Notes: generated by a model from the sequence alone, not told the origin. A DNA stretch of 64,000 bases from Gemmatimonadota bacterium (GCA_020344215.1 CP070815.1:2664644-2728643); one strand, 5' to 3'; counted from the stretch's first letter, positions 46,262 through 55,998 are shown. Numbers and translations are program-made.

Positions 46262-48661
46262 CTAGCTGCTGACGGAGCCCGTGCCGAGCAGTCGTTCGAC
46301 CTCCCGGACCACGGTCGCGGGACCGAACGGCTTGCTCACAACCCGGGCCCGCAGCGAGTGTATCGCCTCCATTGTCTCGCTAGAGGCACGTCCCGTGATC
46401 ACGATCGCCGGCACGTCGACGAGCCTGGGGTCTCCGCGGAATTCGCGCAATACCTCCAGCCCATCCATCTCGGGGACCTCGATGTCGGTGAGCAGCAGAT
46501 CGGGCGGCCGCTGGCGAGCGAATGCCAGCCCGCGCTCGCCGCTCGCGACCTCCAAACAGGCGTAGCCCGCTCGCCTCAGCCCTCGGGCCACGGCCACGCG
46601 AACCGCCGGATCGTCTTCGATCAGCAACACGACACGGCGGCGCGGAGCCGACACGAGCCGGTTTGCCTCCGCGACTAGGGCGTCCGCATCCCCCACCATC
46701 CAGCCGTCCGCGCCGTAGGCGACGGCTTGGCTCAGATCACCGCCGGGACCCGCCAGCAGTGCCGGTATGTCTACGGTGTCAGGGACGCCCCTCAAGCGCT
46801 GTAGCAGCTCCAGGCCGTGCACGTCCTCCAGCTCGAGACCGGACACGACGAGGTCCACTTCCTCGGACCTGACCTTCTCCAACCCGTCAGCGCCCCGTGC
46901 GGCCTGCAACACCGCCCAACCGTCACCTTCGAACTGGACGCGCAGCAGCTGCCCCAGGTCCGGGTCTTTCTCCAACAGCAACACCGTCCTCGGGCCGGGC
47001 GGGACAGCCGGCCCAGCCTCCTCCGCCTTGGGCGCTTCGTATGCGAGCCGCAAGCGCACGAAGAACCGCGATCCGGTCCCCTCCTCGCTTTCGGCCCACA
47101 TATCGCCGCCGAACTGCTCGACGATCGACCGGCAGATGGCGAGCCCGAGTCCGGCACCGCCGTGCGAGCGTGTCTCGGTACGCTCGAGCTGGCGGAACTT
47201 CTCGAAGATCTCCTCGAGCTGGTCCGCCGGTATCCCTGGCCCCTCGTCGCTAATCCGTAACACAGCTTGGTCTGCTTGCCTCCACCAACTCAACTTCACT
47301 CGCCCGCCGGCCGGTGAGAACTTCACCGCGTTCGACAGGAGGTTCACGAACACCTGCTGCAGGCGGTCGGCATCCGCTATGACCAGCGTGTCTGGCTCCG
47401 GCTCCTCGATCTCGATGGAGACGTTCTGCTCCTCGGCGAACGCGATCACAGCGTCGATCGCGCGTGCAGCCGCTTCGTCAACCGAGATCGGTTCCAACTT
47501 GGCGACAACGCGACCGCTCTCGATCCGCGAGAGATCCAGCAGATCGTCGACCAACCGGATGAGACGGTCCAGATTGCGCAGGGCGATCTCCATCAGATCT
47601 CGTACTCCATCCGAGATCGCGCCGGCGGCGCCGCGCACCAAGAGGTTCAGCGAGGTCTTCACCGAAGTCAGCGGCGTGCGGAGCTCGTGACTCACCAGCG
47701 ACACGAACTCGCTCTTCGTCGCTTCCGCCTCAGCCTCCGCCGTCACATCGCGATAGAGAACGATCTGGCCCAGCACTTCATCTTCCGTGCCCCGTACCGT
47801 CGCCACGGTACGCTGGCAGACGAGGCGGCGCGGGAACTCGAACTCGACACGGTCGCTCAACGGCGCACCCCCGCTCTGCAGCGCCGCGATCTGGGTCGAC
47901 AGCGCCTCGCGGTCTGCGAACGAGCGCGCCAGTACGCGGTTGATCTCTTCCATCGAGCCGCTGATGATGACCTCCTGGGGGAGGCCCAGGAGCCCAGCCA
48001 TCGCCCGGTTGGCGTAGGCAACACGGTCACCGCTCACCATGAGGATCGCCGCGTCGCTCGCGTCGATCAGCGCTTCCAATCGCGAGCGCTCCGCTTGCAC
48101 CCGCACGTGCTCGCGCTCCAACGCCTCACGCTGTGCCTGGATGGTGGCGAGTAGCTTCGAGTAGTACAGAGAGGTTGCGATTTGACGGCCCAAGAGGACC
48201 GCAAGTTCCAGATCCTCGTCATCGTACGTGGCCGACTCCTCGGCACCGAAGTTGAGCGTGCCGATCACCTCTTCACCGACCTTGAGCGGCACGATCAGCG
48301 CCGAGATGTTCTGCTCCTTCCCCGCGCGAATCCCCTCCGTTCCGGCAAACGCGTCGACACGGATCGCTTCACCGGTCTGTATCGCCTCGCCCGTCAACCC
48401 GCGCTCGATCGGAAAGCTGGCCTCCTCTTTGACGAATCCGCCCTGCGCGACGTCGTACAGCGTATGGAGATGGTAGGTCTGGCGGTCGAAAGAGACGAGA
48501 ACAACGCTGGCGCGCCTGAACTCAAGAACCTGCCGGATCTTGAGGATCGCCGCCCGGAAGATCTCGTCGAGATCGAAGGTGGTATTGATCAGAGAGGCCA
48601 GCTCGGCTACCACCTCGAGCCGCTCGGCCCAATGGCTGTGGGATTCCGTCTCAGCATTCAT
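46262..48661 (-). CDS. Hybrid sensor histidine kinase (GAF-PAS-HisKA-HATPase-REC-REC)
   Basis: A 799-residue cytoplasmic hybrid kinase. In order: a GAF domain (about 20-165), a PAS domain (about 185-305), HisKA with the phospho-His in VSLVSHELRTPLTS near 325 and HATPase with N, G1 and G2 boxes (FVNLLSNAVKF, ISDEGPGI, GGAGLGLAI) to about 550. Two receiver domains follow (about 565-670 and 685-795). The first receiver has Ser at the phospho-acceptor position (DLVVSGLELED) and is probably not phosphorylated; the second is normal (LLLTDIEVPEMDG). ATG 48661 overlaps the Hpt gene stop by ATGA. With the Hpt and receiver genes upstream it forms a phosphorelay operon. The signal is unknown. Confidence 0.9.
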   Translation of the reverse strand: MNAETESHSHWAERLEVVAELASLINTTFDLDEIFRAAILKIRQVLEFRRASVVLVSFDRQTYHLHTLYDVAQGGFVKEEASFPIERGLTGEAIQTGEAIRVDAFAGTEGIRAGKEQNISALIVPLKVGEEVIGTLNFGAEESATYDDEDLELAVLLGRQIATSLYYSKLLATIQAQREALEREHVRVQAERSRLEALIDASDAAILMVSGDRVAYANRAMAGLLGLPQEVIISGSMEEINRVLARSFADREALSTQIAALQSGGAPLSDRVEFEFPRRLVCQRTVATVRGTEDEVLGQIVLYRDVTAEAEAEATKSEFVSLVSHELRTPLTSVKTSLNLLVRGAAGAISDGVRDLMEIALRNLDRLIRLVDDLLDLSRIESGRVVAKLEPISVDEAAARAIDAVIAFAEEQNVSIEIEEPEPDTLVIADADRLQQVFVNLLSNAVKFSPAGGRVKLSWWRQADQAVLRISDEGPGIPADQLEEIFEKFRQLERTETRSHGGAGLGLAICRSIVEQFGGDMWAESEEGTGSRFFVRLRLAYEAPKAEEAGPAVPPGPRTVLLLEKDPDLGQLLRVQFEGDGWAVLQAARGADGLEKVRSEEVDLVVSGLELEDVHGLELLQRLRGVPDTVDIPALLAGPGGDLSQAVAYGADGWMVGDADALVAEANRLVSAPRRRVVLLIEDDPAVRVAVARGLRRAGYACLEVASGERGLAFARQRPPDLLLTDIEVPEMDGLEVLREFRGDPRLVDVPAIVITGRASSETMEAIHSLRARVVSKPFGPATVVREVERLLGTGSVSS

Positions 48662-49029
48662 CCCGCCGCATCGTCCTCCAGCCGTGCACTGTAGCTCTGG
48701 ATCGCCCCCACCAGACGCTCCAGATCCGCGAACGCCGCATCGACCTCCGTCAGGTCGAGCTCGCCGCCCTCGAACCACCGCAGCCCAACGTCAGTCAAGG
48801 CGGCCGCCGGCCCCACGAGCTCGTCCGCTTCGAAGGAGGCCGCCGTCCCCTTGAGCGAGTGCGCGGCCCGGTAGAACGTGTCCGCCGCCGCCGCGTCGTA
48901 GCCCCCGGCCAGCTGCTCGAGCGCCGACCGTATCTTCTCTACACGGCTGGGCAGCCCATCACGGAACTCGCGGCGCACTTCCGCCAACAACTCGTCCGGG
49001 CTCTTCTGCTCGTCGGGTTTCGGGCACAT
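48658..49029 (-). CDS. Hpt-domain phosphotransfer protein
   Basis: A 123-residue stand-alone Hpt protein. The phospho-accepting His is in FYRAAHSLKGTAASF near residue 57, in the canonical HSLKG motif. It would carry phosphate between the hybrid kinase's second receiver and the separate receiver encoded just upstream. ATG 49029 follows the upstream receiver stop by 2 nt, and the end overlaps the kinase start by ATGA. That order (receiver, Hpt, kinase) points to one transcription unit. Confidence 0.88.
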   Translation of the reverse strand: MCPKPDEQKSPDELLAEVRREFRDGLPSRVEKIRSALEQLAGGYDAAAADTFYRAAHSLKGTAASFEADELVGPAAALTDVGLRWFEGGELDLTEVDAAFADLERLVGAIQSYSARLEDDAAG

Positions 49030-49031
49030 TC

Positions 49032-49421
49032 TCACGACCCTTCGCCTGCGCACAGCCTCTGGAGCTCCTCCGCTAGCTGATCGGGATCGAACGGCTTGAT
49101 CACGACGCCGGAGGCGCCGACTTCTCTGACTCGCGCCTCATCCAGCTCCTTGCGGGCCGTCAGGAACACCACCGGGATCGCCGCAGTATCCGGGTCGTCC
49201 TTCAGCCGACGGCACACCTCGTACCCGTCCATCCCGGGCATCATGAGATCGACCACCGCCGCGTCCGGCTTCAGGTCGCGGACGACCTCGATCCCCTCGG
49301 CACCATCGGCCGCGAGCGTCACCTCCCAGCCCGCCGTGAATTCCAGGGTGAGCTTCACCAACTTACGAAGGTCAGGATCATCGTCGACCAGGACGACGCG
49401 GAAACCACTTTCCATTGGCAT
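49032..49421 (-). CDS. Single-domain response regulator
   Basis: A 129-residue CheY-like receiver with no output domain. The acidic pocket (LVDDDPD near residue 13), the phospho-acceptor Asp in AAVVDLMMPGMDG near 58, Thr in VVFLTARKE near 87 and Lys in VVIKPFDP near 109 are all present. It is first in the operon with the Hpt protein and hybrid kinase. It is divergent from the NtrC-type activator 73 bp away, so it may relay phosphate to that regulator's own receiver through the Hpt protein. Confidence 0.92.
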   Translation of the reverse strand: MPMESGFRVVLVDDDPDLRKLVKLTLEFTAGWEVTLAADGAEGIEVVRDLKPDAAVVDLMMPGMDGYEVCRRLKDDPDTAAIPVVFLTARKELDEARVREVGASGVVIKPFDPDQLAEELQRLCAGEGS

Positions 49422-49494
49422 CCTGCGGTTTGCGGCGGGGAGGAGAGGAGAGCTAGACTTGTAACTTCAGCAACGTTTGATAAATATTGCACCG

Positions 49495-50874
49495 ATGATA
49501 CCGAAAGTCTACATCCTCGACGACGATCTCACCTACGCCAAGCTCCTGGCCGCCAACTTGGGCAAGGTCGGCAAGTTCCGTAACGAGGTCTTCGACAGCC
49601 ACCAGGCACTATTCGCCCGGCGAGCCGAGGAGCCGCCCGACGTGGTCATCACCGACCTCGTCATGCCGGGGCTCAGCGGCATCGAGGTCACGCGGCGCCT
49701 GCGCCAGTCCGACCCTCACCTGCCGATCTTCGTGCTCACCGCCCACGCCGACCTCGAGACGGCCATCGACGCTCTGAAGGCGGGCGCCAACGAGTACCTC
49801 ACCAAGCCCGTCAACATGGAAGAGCTCACCACGCTCCTCAGCCGGGCGCTCGAGGAGCGACCCCTCCGTGAAGAGGCAGCATCGATACAGAAGGTCCGGC
49901 AGGCAGAGTTCTCGCTGAGGGCCATCCTGGGCGCGCACCGCTTGATCGACGAAGTCCGGGAATTTGTGACGCGCGTCGCCGAGATCCCGCGCCCCACAGT
50001 CCTGCTACTCGGCGAGAGTGGGACCGGCAAGAACCTGGTGGCGCGCACTCTCCATTACTCGAGCCCACATTCCGCCGGTCGCTTCGTCGAGATCAACTGC
50101 TCGGCGCTGCCCTCGCAACTCCTCGAGGCCGAGCTCTTCGGATACCAGAAAGGGGCATTCACCGACGCCCGCGAGTCGAAGCGCGGCCTGATCGAGGTCG
50201 CCGACGCCGGGACACTCTTCCTCGACGAGATCGGCGACCTGTCCCGTGAGCTCCAGGCCAAGCTCCTCAACTTCCTTGAGTCGAAACGCTTCCGCCGGTT
50301 GGGAGGCACCGAGGAGATCGAGGTCAGCCAGCGCATCATCACCGCCACCAACCGCGACCTGGAAGCCCTGGTCAAGAAAGGTGAGTTCCGAACCGACCTC
50401 TACTACCGGATCAGCGTCGCTACCCATGCGCTGCCGCCGCTCCGAGACGTGAAGAGCGACCTGCCGCTCCTCGCCGAGCATTTCCGCGACATTTTCAACC
50501 ACGAGTTCCGCAAGCAGGTGACCCGCATTAGCCCCGCCGCCCTGACGATCCTCGAGGACTGGGACTGGCCCGGCAACGTGAGAGAGCTCAGAAACGTCAT
50601 CGAGCGCGCCATGATCTTCGCCGACGGGCCCGAACTCACGCCGGCCGACCTCCCCGAGCTCGGCTCCATCGAGGTCGCCGAGCCCGCCGAAGTCGACGGT
50701 GATGCCTTCAAGCTGCCCAAGGGGCTCACACTCGGCGAGGCGGAGAGGGAATACATCCGGCGTACCCTCGAAGCCTGCGAGGGCAGCGTCCAGCGGACCG
50801 CTGAAACACTCGGCATCTCCCGGAAGAACCTATGGGAGAAGAGGAAGAAACACGGGCTGTTGGATAGTCAGTAG
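49495..50874 (+). CDS. NtrC-type sigma-54-dependent response regulator
   Basis: A 459-residue activator with an N-terminal receiver (1-120; Asp acceptor in VVITDLVMPGLSG near 52), an AAA+ sigma-54 interaction domain (about 145-370) and a C-terminal Fis-type helix-turn-helix (AETLGISRKNLWEKRKKHGL near 435). Walker A is GESGTGKN near 180 and the sigma-54 loop is GAFTDA (usual GAFTGA) near 222; both variants are common in this branch. ATG 49495 is the first good start; TTG at 49477 adds six codons. No clear ribosome site is seen. It is divergent from the receiver-Hpt-kinase operon, which is its likely input. The regulon is unknown. Confidence 0.92.
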   Translation: MIPKVYILDDDLTYAKLLAANLGKVGKFRNEVFDSHQALFARRAEEPPDVVITDLVMPGLSGIEVTRRLRQSDPHLPIFVLTAHADLETAIDALKAGANEYLTKPVNMEELTTLLSRALEERPLREEAASIQKVRQAEFSLRAILGAHRLIDEVREFVTRVAEIPRPTVLLLGESGTGKNLVARTLHYSSPHSAGRFVEINCSALPSQLLEAELFGYQKGAFTDARESKRGLIEVADAGTLFLDEIGDLSRELQAKLLNFLESKRFRRLGGTEEIEVSQRIITATNRDLEALVKKGEFRTDLYYRISVATHALPPLRDVKSDLPLLAEHFRDIFNHEFRKQVTRISPAALTILEDWDWPGNVRELRNVIERAMIFADGPELTPADLPELGSIEVAEPAEVDGDAFKLPKGLTLGEAEREYIRRTLEACEGSVQRTAETLGISRKNLWEKRKKHGLLDSQ

Positions 50875-51233
50875 TCCGTTTCCACCGACCTGACTCGCAT
50901 AGCCTCGGTCACTGACACCGCCACGACCGACGCCCTGAACGTACTGACCGTCGATTCGCTGGCCGCGCACGTCTACGCCCCTGCGAGAACCGATGAACGA
51001 TTGTCGGATGACAGCCCCTGCAGCCGCGGTCCGGCCGGTCCCCGCGCGGGCGTTACCGGGGCCGTTACTGCTAAGTAACCGCCGAGCGAGAACCGGGTTC
51101 GGCCGGGGAGCCTTCCGTCACCGTAAATCATTATATTACAATTCGTTAGCCTGCTCAATTGAAGCCCGGATATATGGCATGGAGCCTGCTCTCCACAGCT
51201 CCGGCGTCCCCCGCCTTGGAATAGGAGAGCAGC
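50875..51233. other. Intergenic region of 359 bp, no gene recognised
   Basis: I find no gene here. The first 230 bp are GC-rich and carry a small dyad (GTTAC-TGCTAA-GTAAC, 51064-51079). An AT-rich stretch (about 51121-51175) ahead of the zinc-ribbon gene is the likely promoter region, but I could not fix -35 and -10 boxes. Confidence 0.4.
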
Positions 51234-51437
51234 ATGCTTCTCAGATGCCCACACTGCACTCGAACTGGAGAGCACGTACGCAGCGACTACTTCGGCGACT
51301 GGGTCGTCTGCTCGGTGTGCGAGCTGCCCTTCGCGTGGCGCGAGTCGCGAGCCGAGCCGGAGCAGTCAACCGCCCCACGCCCGAACGGGCGCAAAGCGAT
51401 CCAGGCGACCGCATCTCGGACCCGCTCCGAGAGTTGA
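51234..51437 (+). CDS. Small zinc-ribbon protein
   Basis: A 67-residue protein with two CxxC knuckles, CPHCTRTG near residue 5 and CSVCELPFAW near 26, separated by about 20 residues, the spacing of a one-zinc ribbon. The remaining C-terminal 30 residues are Arg/Ser/Pro rich and probably disordered. AGGAG lies 6 nt before ATG 51234. It is the first gene on this strand before the MacA-like cluster, 182 bp upstream of it. The role is unknown; binding to nucleic acid or a protein partner is typical of such ribbons. Confidence 0.7.
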   Translation: MLLRCPHCTRTGEHVRSDYFGDWVVCSVCELPFAWRESRAEPEQSTAPRPNGRKAIQATASRTRSES

Positions 51438-51619
51438 AGATCGCACTAACCTGGCGCTCTGCCGCGCTGCTGCCAGCGGTGGCAGTTCTATTGCCGACCC
51501 GCCCGCCTCAGCACCCGCACCGCGACTGCCTCCCTTATGAAACCAGGTTAACCAGCGGCACGTAGTTCTCTACGTACGCAGGGACCAGCGGGATCCTCAT
51601 CAGCCAAGGTGTTTTCAAT

Positions 51620-52726
51620 ATGAAGAAGCGTTGGTGGCTCGTCGCCGGGGCCGCAGTCGTCGTCATCGCCGGCGGCCTCACGTTCTGGCCACGCGGCGGC
51701 AACCCGGCCAACTCGACGCCCGACCTGCGGACCGCTCGCGTGGAGCGTGGTGAGATCAGCGTCGTGCTCAACGAGACCGGCACCGTTGAGCCGGTCCGCC
51801 AAGTGGTCGTGAAGCCCGCCGTCAGCGGGGTCGTGCAACGCCTCCACGTGCGCGAGGGAGACCCGGTGACGGCGGGTGCCGTGCTGGCGACTGTCGAGCC
51901 CGACCTTAGCCAGGCCCGGGCTGTGGCGGAGCTCCGGTCGGCGCGTGACCGGGCGCGGGTCGACCTCGAGCAGACGCGGCGCGACCTCGAGCAGGGGCGC
52001 GCGTTGGCGGCCTCGAATCTCATCTCCGAGAAGGAACTCCGGGACCGCGAGGCGGCGGCCGAGCAGGCCAGGCTCCAGCTGGTAGCAGCGGAGGAACAGT
52101 TGCGTATCGTTGAGCAGTCGGGGGTCTCCTCGCAGGTCCGCTCCCTCAACGTCGTCGCGCCGGCGGCCGGCGTCGTTATCCGCATCGGCGCCGAGGAGGG
52201 CGAGTCGGTGCTCGCCGGAACGATGACGCTAGGCGGCGGCACGGAGCTCGTCACGATCGCCGACCTCTCGAGCCTGATGATCGAGGCGACCGTCAACGAG
52301 GTCGATATCGGCAAAGTGGCCGTCGATCAGAACGTCACCATCACGGTCGACGCTTATCCGAACGACGAGTGGGCGGGCAGGATCTCCCACATCGCGCCGG
52401 CCGCCCGAGTCGAGACCGAGTCGCGCGTTCGCGTGTTCGACGTCGAGGTCCAGGTCGTCAATCCCGACGAACGGCTGCGGCCCGGCATGACTGCGAACAT
52501 CGACATCCGCGGCGAACGACGTGCAGACGTCCTTACCATCCCCGTCGAGGCGGTGTTCCGCAAGGATGGCGAAGACGTCATCTACAAGATCGAGAACGGC
52601 CAAGCCATTCTCACGCCGGTCACCCTCGGCTTGGTCGACCTCGCACGAGCCGAGGTCGTCAACGGAGCGGCCGAGGGTGACCTGGTCGCTCTCGAAGAGC
52701 CGCCGGACACCGCCATCGCATCGTGA
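51620..52726 (+). CDS. MacA/HlyD-type periplasmic adaptor protein
   Basis: A 368-residue membrane-fusion protein. The N-terminal residues 5-22 are one membrane helix. A split biotinyl-lipoyl domain (VKPAVSGVVQRLHVREGDPV near 55; VVAPAAGVVIRIGAEEGESV near 175) flanks an alpha-helical hairpin (about 90-165). A beta-barrel and a membrane-proximal domain follow to about 350. It would link the inner-membrane ABC permeases encoded next to an outer-membrane channel, not seen here. Its stop overlaps the ABC ATPase start by 4 nt. AAGGTG lies 8 nt before ATG. Confidence 0.9.
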   Translation: MKKRWWLVAGAAVVVIAGGLTFWPRGGNPANSTPDLRTARVERGEISVVLNETGTVEPVRQVVVKPAVSGVVQRLHVREGDPVTAGAVLATVEPDLSQARAVAELRSARDRARVDLEQTRRDLEQGRALAASNLISEKELRDREAAAEQARLQLVAAEEQLRIVEQSGVSSQVRSLNVVAPAAGVVIRIGAEEGESVLAGTMTLGGGTELVTIADLSSLMIEATVNEVDIGKVAVDQNVTITVDAYPNDEWAGRISHIAPAARVETESRVRVFDVEVQVVNPDERLRPGMTANIDIRGERRADVLTIPVEAVFRKDGEDVIYKIENGQAILTPVTLGLVDLARAEVVNGAAEGDLVALEEPPDTAIAS

Positions 52727-53421
52727 CTATGAGTAAGGGGAACGGCGCCCATCTCGTCATCTGTACCGAGGGTATCCGAAAGGTCTACCGGCTGGGCAAG
52801 GTGGAGGTGGAGGCCCTGCGTGGCGTGGATCTCGTGATCGAGGACGGCGAGTACGTCGCCATCATGGGACCATCCGGCTCGGGCAAGTCCACGCTCATGC
52901 ACATCATCGGGTGCCTTGACTCGCCAAGCGCCGGCGAGTACTGGCTCGACGGCGAGCGCGTCTCGGATCTCCGCGGCCGCCGACTCGCCCGCATCCGCAA
53001 CCGCAAGGTCGGGTTCGTCTTTCAGAACTTCAACCTGCTTCCGCGCGTCGACATAGTTGAGAACACGGCGCTGCCGCTCCGCTACACTGGGGGCATTCGG
53101 CGCAAGGAACGGCGACTACGCGCGAGCGCGGTGCTGGAGCAACTCGGCCTCGGCGATCGGCTGCAGCACAAGCCCGACGAGCTCTCAGGCGGCGAGCGCC
53201 AGCGCGTCGCAATCGCCCGCGCTCTGGTGAACGACCCGGCGATGCTGCTTGCCGACGAGCCGACAGGTAACCTCGACTCGGATACCTCGCGAGAGATCCT
53301 CAGAGTGTTTCGTGAGCTTCGCGGGAGAGGGCACACGATCGTCATCGTCACTCATGACCCCAACGTGGCCGCGGAGGCGGAGCGCGTCGTGCGCCTCACC
53401 GACGGCGCCATCGAGCAATGA
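52723..53421 (+). CDS. ABC transporter ATP-binding protein (MacB/LolD type)
   Basis: A 232-residue ABC ATPase. Walker A GPSGSGKST is near residue 50, the Q-loop VFQNFNLLP near 102, the signature LSGGERQRVAIARAL near 150 and Walker B MLLADEPTGNLDS near 175. The H-loop His is in VTHDPNVA near 212. The subfamily drives MacB/FtsX-type permeases, which act as mechanotransmitters. The start GTG 52723 overlaps the adaptor stop, with a possible ATG two codons later. The end overlaps the first permease by 4 nt. Confidence 0.94.
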   Translation: MTMSKGNGAHLVICTEGIRKVYRLGKVEVEALRGVDLVIEDGEYVAIMGPSGSGKSTLMHIIGCLDSPSAGEYWLDGERVSDLRGRRLARIRNRKVGFVFQNFNLLPRVDIVENTALPLRYTGGIRRKERRLRASAVLEQLGLGDRLQHKPDELSGGERQRVAIARALVNDPAMLLADEPTGNLDSDTSREILRVFRELRGRGHTIVIVTHDPNVAAEAERVVRLTDGAIEQ

Positions 53422-54644
53422 ACCTCCTCGAGTCGATCTCAGCCGGTATCGATGAAGCGCGGGAGCATCGCGGCCGCACATTCCTGAGCCTGGTAGGCCT
53501 AACGCTGGGCACCGCCTCGATCATCACCGTGCTCGCCCTGTTCGGCGGCGCGAAGAAGCAGAGCGAGGATTTCCTCGCCGAGGTCGGGGGCGCCGGCAGC
53601 GTCATCGTCCGCAACGACGTCGGGGGTAGAATCACGCTGACGCCGAGGGAGGCCGCATCACCGCAGCTCACCTGGCGCGACGTCTTGGACCTGCGTGAAG
53701 AGGCGCCGCACCTCGAGTACATCAGCGGCGCTAACCACTGGTACCTGCGCTATATCGGCCCGCTCAACAGCTTCGAGGGGCAGGTGGTTGCCACGGTTCC
53801 CGACTACGCGGCGATCAACGACATCGAACCTCTGCTCGGGCGATTCATCACCGAGCTCGATCTCCGCTACCGCACCAACGCTACAGTGCTCGGCTACTCC
53901 TTCGCCGACTCCTTGTTCGGCAGCCCCGAGGCGGCCTTGGGCCGGCTCCTCACGATTGGCGGCGAACGGTTCCGTGTCGTCGGTGTGCTGAAGCGCGAGT
54001 TCTTCCAGTTCGCCGTCTGGTCGGGCAACGCCTTCGAGTACCGCAACCGCCGGGCCTACATCCCGCTCACGACCGCGCTGAAGAAGTACGCGGGTGACGA
54101 CAAGCTGGTGTGGCTCACCCTCCAGGCTACCGACCCCCTGCACCTGGAGACGGCGATCAGCGAGGTCACCGATGTGCTGTACCGACGCCACCGAGTCGAG
54201 GACTTCTCATTCGACCGCTCCAGCGAAGATATCGCAGAGGGTACCGAGTTTTATCTCCTCTTCGACTTCATCTTTATGATCGTCGGGGTCATCTCCCTGT
54301 TCACCGGCGGGGTCGTCATCGCCAACATCCTGCTGGCCAGCGTGGTCGAGCGCGTGCGCGAGATCGGGACACGCATGGCCCTGGGCGCCAGCGGCCTGGA
54401 CATGTTCATGCATTTCTTGGTCCAGTCGCTGGTTATCACAACGGTTGGTGGCCTCGCCGGGGTACTCATCGGGACAGCCCTCACATCCACGGTGGAGAGG
54501 TTGATGATGATCCCCGCGTACGTGACGCCGTCGATCTTTGTGTTGGGGCTGGCAACGGCTGTCTTCGTCGGTATCGCCGCAGGCATCTACCCGGCGTGCA
54601 AAGCGGCACGTATGGACCCGGTCGAGGCCCTGCGCTATGGCTAG
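53418..54644 (+). CDS. ABC permease, MacB/FtsX type (first of two)
   Basis: A 408-residue permease with a first membrane helix at residues 20-45, then a large periplasmic domain (about 50-275) and three further helices near 285-305, 330-360 and 370-395. This is the four-helix MacB/FtsX fold. A short ILLASVVERVREIGTRMALGAS coupling helix is near 300-325, as in relatives. The start overlaps the ATPase stop by 4 nt, and the end overlaps the next permease by 8 nt. With its partner it should form a heterodimer, since MacB itself is a fusion. Confidence 0.92.
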   Translation: MNLLESISAGIDEAREHRGRTFLSLVGLTLGTASIITVLALFGGAKKQSEDFLAEVGGAGSVIVRNDVGGRITLTPREAASPQLTWRDVLDLREEAPHLEYISGANHWYLRYIGPLNSFEGQVVATVPDYAAINDIEPLLGRFITELDLRYRTNATVLGYSFADSLFGSPEAALGRLLTIGGERFRVVGVLKREFFQFAVWSGNAFEYRNRRAYIPLTTALKKYAGDDKLVWLTLQATDPLHLETAISEVTDVLYRRHRVEDFSFDRSSEDIAEGTEFYLLFDFIFMIVGVISLFTGGVVIANILLASVVERVREIGTRMALGASGLDMFMHFLVQSLVITTVGGLAGVLIGTALTSTVERLMMIPAYVTPSIFVLGLATAVFVGIAAGIYPACKAARMDPVEALRYG

Positions 54645-55905
54645 GCTGCTCCGCTTCACCCGGGCTCAGCTCTTCGAGGCCACGGAGCTCCTCCTCGATG
54701 GTTGCCGGGCGATTCTCGCGCACAAGCTACGCTCGTTGTTGACGCTCACTGGTATCGTCTTCGGCGTCGCCTCACTCGTCGCCATGTTCTCCATCGTCAC
54801 GGCCATCAAGGCGATGGTCAGGGAGGACTACGATAGATGGGGCCTCAAAGACACGTTCGAGTTCGACGCGCGCAGCGTGGAGGCCGAGACCGCTGCCGAT
54901 CGCGCCTCCAAGGGGCTGCGCTCGCCGGAGGCCGACACGCTCATCGCACTCGAGTCGGTAGTGGACGGCACCGACGGCGTGTTCGGTGAGCAGATCGCAT
55001 ACGCACGCCTCGAGCCTCGGCGTTACCCGGTTGTAGGCACAGGGCCCGAGTACCTCGAGATAAGGCGGCTGGAGGTTGTCTCCGGGCGCTCGCTGACGCC
55101 GCTCGACCTTGCGGAGCGGGCACCCGTGGCCGTGCTCGGCGCACGGGCCGCGCGGGAGCTTTTCGGCGACGCCGATCCGCTGGGCCGCGAGTTCAGGCTG
55201 GGCGGCGAGCGTTTCCGGGCGGCGGGGGTGGTGCGGGCGCCGAGGATGACTCTCATACCGGCCAGTTTCGAGTTCATGGAGCGGCGCGTCTACATCCCGG
55301 TGACCACGTACCAATCTCGCTTCACTGGAGCGAAGTCCGTCCACGCCATCGTGCTCAGAGCGCCGTCGTACGAGGCCGTTGGCCCCGCCATCAACGACGC
55401 GGAGTCGAAGCTGTTACAGCTTCATCGCGGCGTGCGCGACTTCGAAATCGATAACAACGCGGCCGAGTACGCCGAGGACATGGTGATGGTCGACGGGATT
55501 CTCTTCGGGTGGAACGTCGTGCTCGGCGCTATCGCGGTCATCTCGTTGCTCATCGGCGGTATCGGCCTCTTCAGCATACTCCAGGTCTCGGTCCGCGAGC
55601 GGGTGCGCGAGATCGGCATACGCAAGTCGGTCGGGGCGGACGACTCCGACATCCGCCGCGAGTTCCTCGCCGAGTCGCTCACGCTCGCGGCGTTCGGCGG
55701 CGTACTCGGCATCCTCATGGGCTCCGGCCTTTGTTTGAGCGCCGAGTCGATCGCCGCCGTCTTCGGCCGCGACTGGTCGATCCCGATATCGCCGCTCGGC
55801 GCGATCAGCGGATTCGTCTTCTCGATCACCGTGGGAGTTGGCTTCGGGATCTACCCGGCGAAGCGGGCGGCGGCGCTTGACCCCGTGACCGCGATATTGC
55901 AGTAG
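54637..55905 (+). CDS. ABC permease, MacB/FtsX type (second of two)
   Basis: A 422-residue relative of the preceding gene, with helix 1 at about 30-55, a periplasmic domain (about 60-290) and three C-terminal helices. The coupling segment VSVRERVREIGIRKSVGA near 325 closely resembles that of its partner. ATG 54637 lies inside the previous gene's last codons. The two permeases are too different to be a recent duplication. They presumably form one exporter with the adaptor and ATPase. Tight overlaps imply one transcript. Confidence 0.92.
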   Translation: MARLLRFTRAQLFEATELLLDGCRAILAHKLRSLLTLTGIVFGVASLVAMFSIVTAIKAMVREDYDRWGLKDTFEFDARSVEAETAADRASKGLRSPEADTLIALESVVDGTDGVFGEQIAYARLEPRRYPVVGTGPEYLEIRRLEVVSGRSLTPLDLAERAPVAVLGARAARELFGDADPLGREFRLGGERFRAAGVVRAPRMTLIPASFEFMERRVYIPVTTYQSRFTGAKSVHAIVLRAPSYEAVGPAINDAESKLLQLHRGVRDFEIDNNAAEYAEDMVMVDGILFGWNVVLGAIAVISLLIGGIGLFSILQVSVRERVREIGIRKSVGADDSDIRREFLAESLTLAAFGGVLGILMGSGLCLSAESIAAVFGRDWSIPISPLGAISGFVFSITVGVGFGIYPAKRAAALDPVTAILQ

Positions 55906-55998
55906 CTCCTCACCCACTCTCCCGGCGGCCAGCCCGATCCGGCAGTTGCCAGCTTGCCCCGACCCCTACATCCTAAGGCGTCGGGCCAAGGGGGGCAG

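Noticed and set aside
49422..49494. Sigma-54 (-24/-12) promoter upstream of the NtrC-type gene
   Set aside because: GG and GC dinucleotides are present, but their spacing is 13 rather than 10 bp.
49495..50874. GAFTDA as a broken sigma-54 contact loop
   Set aside because: GAFTDA occurs in many NtrC-family activators, so it does not show loss of function.
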